DNA of 59,361 nucleotides, taken from Shewanella abyssi (GTDB lineage: Bacteria > Pseudomonadota > Gammaproteobacteria > Enterobacterales > Shewanellaceae). The DNA lies in NCBI RefSeq assembly GCF_023284025.1, contig NZ_JAKIKR010000029.1, positions 1-59,361 on the forward strand, read 5' to 3'. Under the pieces are notes generated by a model, which ran no database searches, was not told the origin of the DNA, and saw only the letters and a program-made list of their open reading frames with translations. Every line of letters starts with the position of its first letter. The first letter of the stretch is position 1. The position numbers and the translations under genes were made by a program. Shown here in pieces: positions 28,699 through 38,490 of the stretch.

Positions 28699-29346
28699 AT
28701 GACATCGCTTTACCAATCAACAGCAGACGACCGTGAATTATTGAGTCAATTAGACTGGGCAAAAACAGACGGTTTAATCCCCGCTATCGTGCAAAACCAC
28801 TTAAGCGGCAAAGTGCTTATGTTGGGTTATATGGACCAAGCTGCGCTTGATAAAACCTTGTCTACAGGCCAAGTGACTTTCTTTAGCCGCAGTAAACAAA
28901 GACTATGGACCAAGGGTGAAACCTCTGGCAACACGCTAGATTTGGTCGCTATCGATATGGATTGCGATAACGACAGTCTATTAGTGCAGGTGGTCCCCAA
29001 TGGCCCTACTTGCCACAAGGGCACTGAAAGCTGCTGGAAAGATGGCAAAGCTCACAGCTTTATCGATAACCTCAGTACCTTGATTGCTTCCCGAAAAGGG
29101 CAAGACCCAAAATCAAGTTATACCGCCTACCTGTTTGACCGAGGTACTAAGCGTATAGCGCAAAAAGTCGGTGAAGAGGGGCTTGAAACAGCCTTGGCTG
29201 CTGCCACTAATGATAAGCCAGAGTTGATTGATGAAGCCTCAGATCTAATCTATCACTTGCTGGTGTTATTGGAAGATCAGTCGCTATCACTTGAAGACAT
29301 CACGGCTAATTTATTGCAGCGACACAATGCCGCTAAAAAAGCATAA
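28699..29346 (+). CDS. hisI: Bifunctional PR-AMP cyclohydrolase / PR-ATP pyrophosphatase
   Basis: The 215-residue fusion (HisIE) performs steps two and three of the pathway. Residues about 1-115 form the cyclohydrolase: [32 protein letters not shown], the zinc/metal motif [13 protein letters not shown], and [12 protein letters not shown]. Residues about 120-215 form the pyrophosphatase helical bundle with [12 protein letters not shown] and [13 protein letters not shown]. The start has aagga upstream. It is separated from hisF by 148 bases but is probably cotranscribed. Confidence 0.96.
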   Translation: MTSLYQSTADDRELLSQLDWAKTDGLIPAIVQNHLSGKVLMLGYMDQAALDKTLSTGQVTFFSRSKQRLWTKGETSGNTLDLVAIDMDCDNDSLLVQVVPNGPTCHKGTESCWKDGKAHSFIDNLSTLIASRKGQDPKSSYTAYLFDRGTKRIAQKVGEEGLETALAAATNDKPELIDEASDLIYHLLVLLEDQSLSLEDITANLLQRHNAAKKA

Positions 29347-29352
29347 TCAACC

Positions 29353-29393
29353 TCAAGGTTAACTATATCTTTAACGGTATAGCTAACCTTTCC
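29353..29393 (+). terminator. Likely terminator of the his operon
   Basis: Seven bases after hisI, aaggtta-ctata pairs with tatag-taacctt around a short loop, with one mismatch. The U-tract is weak (tttcc), so termination may be partial. Confidence 0.5.
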
Positions 29394-29526
29394 ATATTCT
29401 CACTCATATTCCCCAAACTAAGACAATCAAATGGAATTTGTGAATAATACTATTAGTAACAGTTACATCCGTGACAATAGTCGATATACTCCTCACTCGT
29501 AAGTCAACTCTTATTAGGTATTCGTT

Positions 29527-30309
29527 ATGAGCCGTTTTATCAACTCACTTGCCTTAACTGCTGCACTTTTATGCTCTCTCTTAAGCCTGTCTGCTAGCGC
29601 TGAAAAACTCACCTACCTCATCATCGCAGCACAAGCTGAACCCTATCAAATAAACAGGGTTACCGAACAGGTTCAGTCAGGGATCATCAGCGATATTGTT
29701 AATCTTCTCGCCCAAAGAAAAGCACTCGAAATTGATAACCAAGTTATGCCATTTAAGCGCTACCTATATGAGATAAAACAGCACACCTACCCTAATTGGA
29801 TAAGTTATGGTTCGCCTAAATGGCGTGCAGTGGATGGAGAACGCACGCAAAATAAGCGTCTTTCAAAGCAAGCATTATTCAGCGCTGAGCATATTATGCT
29901 GTCACTTAAAGAGAGTGATAGTACAGGTAAAAAGTTTACTGATTTAGCCAACAAAACTGTCATTTTATTAAAGGGGTTTGATTACCCAGGGTTAGTGCCA
30001 ATTCTAGAGCAGAATGCGATGACTACGCTCGAGGTGAATAGTCATAAAAGTGCACTACTAGCGCTTAAAAACGGTCGAGGGGATCTGTTCATCGAGATGA
30101 AAAGCCGAGTTTTGTATAGCATTAAGCAGCACCAGATAGATGCATCAACATTTGCCTACACTGATATTGCAGACGCTATTGCACCTGTCGATATTCATCT
30201 TAGTTACGGAGATGGCGTTCCACAGGCGCTAATCGACTGGATTGATCTGCAGATTTTATCGATGAAAGCTAACGGTGAGATAGCACAAATCATTAATCGT
30301 TATCGATAG
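29527..30309 (+). CDS. Periplasmic solute-binding-like protein (family 3 type)
   Basis: The 260-residue protein has a signal peptide with cleavage near LSASA-EK. The following fold pattern resembles family 3 periplasmic binding proteins: LTYLIIAAQAEPYQ, a PFKRYLYEI segment, FTDLANKTVILLKGFDYPGL, ALKNGRGDLFIE, and the final helix ANGEIAQIINRY. Many such solitary proteins in Shewanella-like genomes have no transporter genes beside them and bind unknown ligands. No permease or ATPase is present here. The start ATG has a weak site (aggta). Confidence 0.75.
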   Translation: MSRFINSLALTAALLCSLLSLSASAEKLTYLIIAAQAEPYQINRVTEQVQSGIISDIVNLLAQRKALEIDNQVMPFKRYLYEIKQHTYPNWISYGSPKWRAVDGERTQNKRLSKQALFSAEHIMLSLKESDSTGKKFTDLANKTVILLKGFDYPGLVPILEQNAMTTLEVNSHKSALLALKNGRGDLFIEMKSRVLYSIKQHQIDASTFAYTDIADAIAPVDIHLSYGDGVPQALIDWIDLQILSMKANGEIAQIINRYR

Positions 30310-30397
30310 TGATAGCGAGCTGATTTTCTTTTATTAAGAACACTGTTTTCGAAGATGATAAAACCGTGCTTGTCATAGTGTTGCCAAATCTAAGTTC

Positions 30398-30406
30398 TGA
30401 TACAAT
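30398..30406 (+). promoter_or_regulatory. Extended -10 promoter element of purC
   Basis: TGATACAAT fits an extended -10 (TGnTATAAT, one mismatch) and lies about 45 bases before the purC ATG. No good -35 box is seen, as is common with extended -10 promoters. No PurR-type palindrome is recognisable. Confidence 0.5.
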
Positions 30407-30450
30407 CTGCGCCACTAAAATTAAGCTTCTTAATAATAAAAGTGTGCCCT

Positions 30451-31554
30451 ATGAATCTTGCAGATAAAGTTTTAGTCGTAAATGACAACCTTCCCATCCG
30501 TACCGACAAACCAGTCCATTCAGGTAAAGTTCGCAGTGTTTACTGGTTAACAGCAGAAGATAGCGCTCGTTTAATCAAAGATAAAGGCTATGACGTTCCC
30601 GCTGACGCTCCATTAGCAATAATGGTTATCAGTGATCGTATATCCGCTTTTGATTGCGTCTGGCAAGGTGAGAACGGTTTAAACGGTGTTCCTGGAAAAG
30701 GAATGGCACTAAACGCAATTTCAAATCACTGGTTTAAGCTATTTAAAGATAAAGGTCTGGCTGATAGCCATATCCTTGATATTCCTCATCCACTGGTATG
30801 GATCGTACAAAAAGCCCGCCCAGTGATGATAGAAGCGATTGCCCGCCAATACATTACCGGCTCTATGTGGCGTGCTTATAGTAAAGGTGAACGTGAGTTT
30901 TGCGGTATTACCCTGCCTGAAGGTTTAGTAAAAGATCAAAAACTACCAGAGATCTTAATTACCCCCTCAACCAAAGGGGTTCTTACTGGTCTTGAAGGTG
31001 TACCGGAAGCTGATGACGTCAACGTGTCGCGGAGCGACATAGAACGCCATTACAAGGGCTTTGAGTTCAGTAACACTCAAGACATCGATCTTTATGAAAA
31101 GTTGCTCTCAGAAGGCTTTGACGTGATAAGCGAGGCATTAGCAGAGCACGATCAGATCTTTGTTGATACCAAATTTGAGTTTGGTTATGTCAATGACGCC
31201 GCAGGCAATGAAAAACTCATCTATATGGATGAAGTCGGCACCCCTGATAGTTCACGCATTTGGGACGGTAGTTCTCATCGTGACGGGAAGATCATTGAGC
31301 AATCGAAAGAAGGCTTTAGACAGTGGTTGCTTAACCACTTCTCAGATGCGGATATCTTACTCAATAAAAACCGCATGCAAGAGCGTTTAGCGCTTGCAAC
31401 GGACAACAAGCTGCCACAGTCAGTGATGATGGATATCTCCAACACTTACGTTGCTATTGCGGAAAAGGTGACGGGTAAGAAACTTCACATCAGTGAAGAT
31501 CCAAAACAAGAGATCATCGATACCCTACGCAATGAGTATCAACTTATCGTGTAA
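30451..31554 (+). CDS. purC: SAICAR synthase (PurC), 367-residue type
   Basis: The 367-residue enzyme joins CAIR and aspartate with ATP in purine synthesis. It shows KVRSVYWL, the [12 protein letters not shown] motif, [35 protein letters not shown] and [14 protein letters not shown]. It is of the longer type seen in many marine gammaproteobacteria, not the 237-residue form of Escherichia coli. ATG at 30451 gives the usual N-terminus MNLADKVLV; a GTG nine bases upstream is also possible. It is preceded by its own promoter and followed by a terminator. Confidence 0.95.
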   Translation: MNLADKVLVVNDNLPIRTDKPVHSGKVRSVYWLTAEDSARLIKDKGYDVPADAPLAIMVISDRISAFDCVWQGENGLNGVPGKGMALNAISNHWFKLFKDKGLADSHILDIPHPLVWIVQKARPVMIEAIARQYITGSMWRAYSKGEREFCGITLPEGLVKDQKLPEILITPSTKGVLTGLEGVPEADDVNVSRSDIERHYKGFEFSNTQDIDLYEKLLSEGFDVISEALAEHDQIFVDTKFEFGYVNDAAGNEKLIYMDEVGTPDSSRIWDGSSHRDGKIIEQSKEGFRQWLLNHFSDADILLNKNRMQERLALATDNKLPQSVMMDISNTYVAIAEKVTGKKLHISEDPKQEIIDTLRNEYQLIV

Positions 31555-31578
31555 GTGCTACTGCATTAGCCGTTAAGC

Positions 31579-31610
31579 AAAAAGCCGCAATTTCATATTG
31601 CGGCTTTTTA
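31579..31610. terminator. Bidirectional terminator between purC and lpxM
   Basis: The 12-bp stem aaaagccgcaat/attgcggctttt has a five-base loop and T/A runs on both sides. It separates the convergent genes. Confidence 0.9.
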
Positions 31611-31645
31611 ATGGCGTTTTAAAACGAGGCTAATTAGCGCAACGA

Positions 31646-32599
31646 TTACTTACGCGGCTTCTTTTTATATATAGACTCTTCGCCCTCAGGACGTGTTTTT
31701 AACACTTTTAGAAACCACATATACTGTTCAGGGTAAGCTAATATGACTTGCTCTACTGCTTTATTCAGCGCAATAGCTTCGTTCTCTTTGCCCTGCATAG
31801 TTTCAGGGGCTATTGCCGGCATCACCGTTAGATCGAATTGACGCTTAGCTTGGTCATAACCAATCTTGATTGGCATCACTTGGGCGTTTCCAGCCTGGGC
31901 TAAACGTCCTACTACGGGCAATGTTGCTTTAGTTGTGCCTAAAAAAGGAGCAAAGATGCTTTTATCCGCTCCGAGATCTTCATCGGGGAGGTAAAAAAAG
32001 CTGTTGTTGCGCTTAAGTTCCGTGAGCAGTGCTCTAATACCCGCCTCCCGCATATAGATGTTGGCACCTTGCGAACTGCGCATACGATTATTAAACCAAT
32101 TAAATAGGTCATTCTTGTGAGCTTTTGCCATCGACACCATAGGTAATTCAAGGTTGAGCCGCAGTCCCGCGTACTCAATCCCCCAAACATGGGGCATGAT
32201 AAAAATCACCGGTTGCCCAGCATCTCTTACTTGCTCTACATGCTCAAAGCCGACAAGGTTTACCCTGTTACGAATATTTTGACGAGATCGAACTAATAGC
32301 TCTGCTTGAGCGAGCAAAATCATCACAAAATTTTCGACATTATCTCGAATTAATGCGTCTATTTCAGCAACTGATTTATCAGGAAAACACGTCGTTAAAT
32401 TAGCTCTAGCGACCGCAAGCGGTTTTACCGCGATTTTCAATACCAGTTTTGACAGCTGACGCGCAATAGGATCTCTTAACCACGCAGGCATAAGACCAAA
32501 AAGCACTAACACTAATATCGCTATCCAAGTCAGCCAATACTTAGGATGCAACAAAGATAACCTGAAGCGACGGTCAAAATATTTTGGTTTTCTAGACAA
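31646..32599 (-). CDS. lpxM: Lipid A myristoyl/acyl transferase (LpxM-like)
   Basis: The inner-membrane acyltransferase of about 317 residues adds a late secondary acyl chain to Kdo2-lipid A. It has an N-terminal membrane helix (YWLTWIAILVLVLFGLMP) and the catalytic HX4E in MPHVWGIEYA. The DEDLG and FLGTTKATLPVVGRLA segments and the C-terminal PEQYMWFLKVLKTR match LpxM more closely than LpxL. The frame stays open to 32644, but that stretch includes the ihfA terminator. A TTG at 32599 with gagg seven bases upstream gives a normal N-terminus (SRKPKYFDRRFRLS). Acyl-chain choice cannot be read from sequence. Confidence 0.88.
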   Translation of the reverse strand: MSRKPKYFDRRFRLSLLHPKYWLTWIAILVLVLFGLMPAWLRDPIARQLSKLVLKIAVKPLAVARANLTTCFPDKSVAEIDALIRDNVENFVMILLAQAELLVRSRQNIRNRVNLVGFEHVEQVRDAGQPVIFIMPHVWGIEYAGLRLNLELPMVSMAKAHKNDLFNWFNNRMRSSQGANIYMREAGIRALLTELKRNNSFFYLPDEDLGADKSIFAPFLGTTKATLPVVGRLAQAGNAQVMPIKIGYDQAKRQFDLTVMPAIAPETMQGKENEAIALNKAVEQVILAYPEQYMWFLKVLKTRPEGEESIYKKKPRK

Positions 32600-32630
32600 A
32601 CGCACAACCTCGTTAGCAAATGAATAACAG

Positions 32631-32654
32631 AAAAAGCCACTCAATTGAGTGGCC
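32631..32654 (-). terminator. ihfA terminator
   Basis: The perfect 18-bp palindrome gccactcaattgagtggc is followed on the minus strand by UUUUU. It lies 24 bases after ihfA and directly before lpxM, so pheST-ihfA and lpxM are separate units unless readthrough occurs. Confidence 0.88.
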
Positions 32655-32677
32655 TCTTCATCACGATGCTAGTGCAA

Positions 32678-32974
32678 TTACTTCTTTGCGTTAGCTTCTT
32701 CGACGCGACTTTTCAGCTTCTGTCCTGGACGGAACGTCACAACACGGCGGGCTGAAATAGGGATATCTTCTCCCGTCTTTGGGTTCCTTCCCGGTCTTTG
32801 ATTCTTATCTCTCAGGTCGAAATTGCCAAAGCCAGATAGCTTGACCTGCTCACCACTTTCAAGCGCTTGACGAACTTCTTCGAAAAACGTCTCAACCATC
32901 TCTTTTGCTACTCTCTTATTGATACCTAGCGTTTCAAAAAGATGTTCTGCCATTTCGGCTTTGGTAAGTGCCAT
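32678..32974 (-). CDS. ihfA: Integration host factor subunit alpha
   Basis: The 98-residue DNA-bending protein forms a heterodimer with IhfB. It has the HU/IHF helices ([17 protein letters not shown]), the [12 protein letters not shown] core, and the proline-containing arm [22 protein letters not shown] that intercalates into the minor groove. Length and sequence match the Escherichia coli subunit closely. Only four bases separate it from pheT, so it is the last gene of the pheS-pheT-ihfA unit, as in enterobacteria. Confidence 0.97.
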   Translation of the reverse strand: MALTKAEMAEHLFETLGINKRVAKEMVETFFEEVRQALESGEQVKLSGFGNFDLRDKNQRPGRNPKTGEDIPISARRVVTFRPGQKLKSRVEEANAKK

Positions 32975-32978
32975 ACTT

Positions 32979-35366
32979 TTAGTCCCTCAACGATGCGTTG
33001 AACTCGGCTTTCAAAGAAGAAACCACCACATCTACCATCTCTGCGATCTCTTTCTCTTCAAGTGTACGAGTGTTGTCTTGTAATAAGAGTGCGATTGCAA
33101 GGCTCTTTTTGCCTTCCACCACACCTTTACCTTGGTATACGTCGAACAAGTTTATGCCAACCAACTGATTTTCGCCAACTTTTCTTATCAATTTTACAAC
33201 ATCTTCGGCTGCAACAGAGTCATCGACAACGATGGCAATGTCACGACGGTTAGCTGGAAACTTAGATACAGTCTGGGCTAGCGGTAAATTGGCATGTAAT
33301 AACGCGTCTAATTCGAGCTCGAAAATAATTGTTTTGCCGTTTAGAGCAAATGGCTTTTCAAGGGTCGGATGAACCGTACCTATGATACCAATAACACGAT
33401 CATTTCTCAATATTTCAGCACATTGCCCCGGATGAAGCGCTGGATGCGATGCTGATCTAAAGCTAAATTCGCTGTCCGCTACCGTTAATCCGATGACAGC
33501 TTCTAAGTCGCCCTTTAGATCGAAGAAATCAACAGTATTTGACTCCATTGACCAGTGTTCATCGTTCTGATTACCCGTAATGACAGCGGCAAGCATGGGT
33601 TGCTGTGAAACACCCGAGTCTGCAGTTTCATTAGGCACAAAACGCAGGCCAGTTTCAAACATTCTCACCCGGTTTTGCTGACGGCTTTGGTTATAACCGA
33701 CTGCAGATAGCAGACCGGTAAACATAGATAGACGCATGGCTGACATTTCGACCGAAATAGGATTCGGTAAAATCATCGCCTCTGCACCTGGGTGAAGTAA
33801 GTTCTGCATTTTAGGGTCAACAAAGCTATAAGTCACTGCTTCTTGGAACCCACGTGCAACCAACATGCTACGAACACGTTTAAGACTGATATCTGATTCA
33901 TTGTGATCAGACATGCTCAGCTGTGCAATTGGCGCAATATTAGGAATATTGTTGTAGCCGTAAATGCGAGCAACTTCTTCAATTAAATCTTCTTCAATTG
34001 CCATATCAAAACGATAAGTTGCTGTCGTAACGCTCCACTGCCCTTCGCTTACGTCAACGGCAAAGCCTAAACGCTCAAGAATTTCGGTGACATCATTATC
34101 TTCGATATGGTGACCTAAAATACGATCTAGTTTACTGCGGCGCAATAGGATTTGCGCTGGCTTAGGTAAGTTAGCCTCTGATTTAGCTTCAACGACAGGA
34201 CCGGCTTCGCCGCCACAGATATCAAGCACTAGACGACTGGCACGATCCATCACTTTATGTTGCAGTTCTGGGTCAACACCACGTTCAAAACGGTGTGAAG
34301 CATCTGTGTGCAAACCAATTTTACGGGCTTTACCCAAAATAGCTAAAGGCGCAAAAAACGCACACTCAAGCATAATGTCGCTAGTGTCTGTCGTCACTCC
34401 TGAGTATTGGCCACCAAATACACCCGCAAGTGCTAGCGGTTTAGCTTGGTCGGCAATAATCAACATACCTTCAGGGATCGAGATCTCATTACCATCAAGC
34501 AGTGTCAGCTTCTCTTCGCCATTAGGTTTGCGAACCTGAATACCACCTTCCAACTTAGCATGATCAAATGCATGCATTGGTTGGCCAAATTCAATCAACA
34601 CATAGTTAGTGATATCAACAATGGGGTCGATTGAACGGATGCCACTACGACGTAGCTTTTCCTGCATCCAAAGAGGAGTTGCCGCTTTAACGTCGACGTT
34701 TTTGATGACACGACCTAAATAACGTCCGCACTCTTGCTCTGCTTCAATGGTAATACTGACTTCATCAGTAATGGTTGCCGTAACAGCTTCCCAACTAGGC
34801 TCTGTCACCGCTTGACGGTTTAATACACCCACTTCACGAGCCAGACCCGCCATTCCTAAACAGTCAGCGCGGTTAGCGGTTAAATCGACATCAATAATGG
34901 CATCATCAAGATCCAAGTATTCACGCAGATCTTTACCTATTGGTGCATCGACGGGTAACTCAATAATACCGTCACTTTCGATGTCGATACCGATCTCACC
35001 GTATGAACAAAGCATACCGAAAGAAGGTTGGCCACGTAGTTCTGCCTTTTTGATTTCAAAATCACCAGGCAAAACTGCGCCCACCATTGCCACTGCAACT
35101 TTAAGGCCTAAACGACAGTTTGGTGCGCCACAAACGATGTCGATAAGCTCATCAGTACCGACATTAATTTTGGTGACTTGTAGTTTGTCGGCATCAGGAT
35201 GCTGGCCACACTCTACAACTTCACCAACCACCACACCGCTAAAGTCTGCAGCGACAGTATCAATACCGTCAACCTCAAGACCCGCCATGGTAATTTGGTG
35301 CGCTAACTCTTCACGATTAACGCTTGGGTTAACCCATTCACGAAGCCAAGATTCGCTAAATTTCAT
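32979..35366 (-). CDS. pheT: Phenylalanyl-tRNA synthetase beta subunit
   Basis: The 795-residue subunit carries an N-terminal tRNA-binding (EMAP-like) domain near 40-150 ([25 protein letters not shown]). B3/B4 editing domains follow at about 210-400 ([29 protein letters not shown]), then B5, the catalytic-like domain, and a C-terminal ferredoxin-fold anticodon-binding domain ([14 protein letters not shown]). With PheS it forms the alpha2beta2 enzyme that charges tRNA-Phe and clears mischarged Tyr. The length equals the 795 residues in Escherichia coli. It lies 15 bases after pheS. Confidence 0.97.
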   Translation of the reverse strand: MKFSESWLREWVNPSVNREELAHQITMAGLEVDGIDTVAADFSGVVVGEVVECGQHPDADKLQVTKINVGTDELIDIVCGAPNCRLGLKVAVAMVGAVLPGDFEIKKAELRGQPSFGMLCSYGEIGIDIESDGIIELPVDAPIGKDLREYLDLDDAIIDVDLTANRADCLGMAGLAREVGVLNRQAVTEPSWEAVTATITDEVSITIEAEQECGRYLGRVIKNVDVKAATPLWMQEKLRRSGIRSIDPIVDITNYVLIEFGQPMHAFDHAKLEGGIQVRKPNGEEKLTLLDGNEISIPEGMLIIADQAKPLALAGVFGGQYSGVTTDTSDIMLECAFFAPLAILGKARKIGLHTDASHRFERGVDPELQHKVMDRASRLVLDICGGEAGPVVEAKSEANLPKPAQILLRRSKLDRILGHHIEDNDVTEILERLGFAVDVSEGQWSVTTATYRFDMAIEEDLIEEVARIYGYNNIPNIAPIAQLSMSDHNESDISLKRVRSMLVARGFQEAVTYSFVDPKMQNLLHPGAEAMILPNPISVEMSAMRLSMFTGLLSAVGYNQSRQQNRVRMFETGLRFVPNETADSGVSQQPMLAAVITGNQNDEHWSMESNTVDFFDLKGDLEAVIGLTVADSEFSFRSASHPALHPGQCAEILRNDRVIGIIGTVHPTLEKPFALNGKTIIFELELDALLHANLPLAQTVSKFPANRRDIAIVVDDSVAAEDVVKLIRKVGENQLVGINLFDVYQGKGVVEGKKSLAIALLLQDNTRTLEEKEIAEMVDVVVSSLKAEFNASLRD

Positions 35367-35381
35367 GCTATACAGCTCCGT

Positions 35382-36572
<1,191 letters not shown>

Positions 36573-36730
36573 TCCTGTCGTTACATATATGGTGGTTATT
36601 ATGCTGCTTCAAATGTACTATCTCGCTGTTCGTTATCAGCAACCAAGCCAAGCTATATAGCGGTTTCAAGCACTTAGTTAAGTAGGCGAACAAAAAAAAT
36701 ACAAACAAATAAAAAATGCTACTAATTACT

Positions 36731-36756
36731 TAAGGTATTCCTATTTTTGCCGATGA
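36731..36756 (+). promoter_or_regulatory. Sigma-28 (FliA)-like promoter for the second chemoreceptor
   Basis: TAAGGTAT, 10 bases, then GCCGATGA. The -10 box matches the flagellar consensus GCCGATAA at 7 of 8 positions; the -35 box matches less well and the spacer is one base short. Transcription would start near 36763, 30 bases before ATG 36793. Confidence 0.55.
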
Positions 36757-36792
36757 ATAATATGGTCGCAGTTCTAGGGTTGAGAGAAAAAT

Positions 36793-38289
36793 ATGAAAGA
36801 AGTTAAGTTTCGCTGGGTCGATAAATACCTTATCCATATGACGTTAAAATCAAAATTTACAGTTATGGCAGTTATTCCTATTTTCACTTTAATAGGTCTC
36901 ACGCTGGTATTAACCAATCATTTCGAAGAAAACCTGCAACAAGCTCAACTCACGCAAGCTAAGCAATATAATCAACAGATGAGTGATGCGCTGGATACAG
37001 CCTATCAATTAGTTGCTGATGAAAACAAACAGCAGTTTTTAAATGCTTTAAGCGGTGACATCAGCCTCTATGATGAGGAAAAAGCTAGCCGTGATGTCAA
37101 AACGTCAGCACATCAGGGTGGCGAGTCCCAAGTACAAGGCAACCGTATCGAAAGTATAAGTCGTAGCAGTCAAAACGGTTTGATCACCGTATCGAATGTT
37201 GCAGTCAATCAAGAAAGCACCAATGAGTATTTTGTCTACGGTACGCTTATCGGACTTATCTTGATAATTTGGGTCACTGGTTACTACATATCTACCTTTG
37301 TTGGTGGCGCACTGTTCACCAACGTAATGGCATTAAAGAAAGCCGCAGATGGTGACCTAACAGGTCGATTAAACTTTTTTGAAGTCAAAGACGAATTTAG
37401 TATCTTGGCTATCAGCATTGACACCTTGGTTGAAAGGCAGCATAAACTTGTTACTCAAATGACCAATGCCAACACGCAGATCCGTAATGTCGTGCAAGCC
37501 TTTAGAGATACTGCCCAAGAGGGCCAATCACTGGCGATGAACCAAAGGCAGCATCTAGATTCGCTCGCCACCGCAATGGAAGAGATGACCGCAGCGGTAA
37601 AAGAGGTCGCCCGTAATGCAGAGCAATCGTCGATAGAGACACAAGAGGCTAATAATCAGGTTGATGCCGGTTCTAGAGACATCGCAGTGACTGTGGATGC
37701 TATTGGTGGGCTCAGTAATGAAATTGCACAAGCATCTGATGCCGTTAATAACCTTAATGAGAATGCGGCAAAAATTGATGAAGTGGTGACCACGATTAAT
37801 GCCATATCAGAGCAAACTAACCTACTCGCATTAAATGCTGCGATAGAAGCAGCAAGAGCGGGCGAACAAGGTCGAGGTTTTGCCGTTGTCGCTGATGAAG
37901 TGAGAACACTTGCAGGACGTACTCAAGCGGCAACGGTTGAGATAAAATCGATGATCGAGGCGTTGCAAGCGGGTTCAAGAAACTTAAAACATGTGATGAG
38001 CCGGACGGTCGAAAAGGCAGAAGAAGGCAAGAAACATGTTATAGATACAGGTGAAGATCTACAACGCATTGCGCATCACAGTGCTAAGGTCTACGAAATG
38101 AGCGTATTGATTGCAACATCGGCCGATGAACAATCAGCCGTTGCCAATGAAATTGCAACCAACTTAATGGAGATCCGCAATCAATCCCATGATGTTGAGC
38201 AATCCGCTAATCAGTCCGTTTCGGGTTGCGATGAACTGCACGCAACAGCGGAACAACTTGATACATTGTTGATAGGATTAAAAATATAG
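36793..38289 (+). CDS. Methyl-accepting chemotaxis protein, short periplasmic domain
   Basis: The 498-residue chemoreceptor has membrane segments at about 20-43 and 150-172. They flank a small, mostly helical periplasmic region of about 105 residues that matches no Cache or four-helix ligand domain I can name. A HAMP domain follows ([16 protein letters not shown]), then the signalling hairpin with tip [19 protein letters not shown] and methylation helices. The short polar sensor ([19 protein letters not shown]) makes direct ligand binding uncertain. It may respond to redox or energy state or to a partner protein. A sigma-28-like promoter precedes it and a terminator follows. Confidence 0.92.
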   Translation: MKEVKFRWVDKYLIHMTLKSKFTVMAVIPIFTLIGLTLVLTNHFEENLQQAQLTQAKQYNQQMSDALDTAYQLVADENKQQFLNALSGDISLYDEEKASRDVKTSAHQGGESQVQGNRIESISRSSQNGLITVSNVAVNQESTNEYFVYGTLIGLILIIWVTGYYISTFVGGALFTNVMALKKAADGDLTGRLNFFEVKDEFSILAISIDTLVERQHKLVTQMTNANTQIRNVVQAFRDTAQEGQSLAMNQRQHLDSLATAMEEMTAAVKEVARNAEQSSIETQEANNQVDAGSRDIAVTVDAIGGLSNEIAQASDAVNNLNENAAKIDEVVTTINAISEQTNLLALNAAIEAARAGEQGRGFAVVADEVRTLAGRTQAATVEIKSMIEALQAGSRNLKHVMSRTVEKAEEGKKHVIDTGEDLQRIAHHSAKVYEMSVLIATSADEQSAVANEIATNLMEIRNQSHDVEQSANQSVSGCDELHATAEQLDTLLIGLKI

Positions 38290-38306
38290 TTTCTTCTGTT
38301 AACATT

Positions 38307-38340
38307 AAAAAAGGGTAGTGCTTTAGTGCTACCCTTTTTT
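38307..38340 (+). terminator. Terminator of the second chemoreceptor gene
   Basis: The 12-bp stem aaaaaagggtag/ctaccctttttt encloses a ten-base loop and carries a U-run. It is 17 bases after the stop. Confidence 0.9.
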
Positions 38341-38490
38341 ATGTCACCATCCCAATTGTTACAATCCAAACTGTCATTGCTTACATTAACTTAACAAGGA
38401 TTGTATACTTGACTTACAGTTCCAATTTTATCCTTAAACAGTATGGATGCTTGTTAAGGAAGTAACTCACTATTTGAGCGTAACTTTAGC

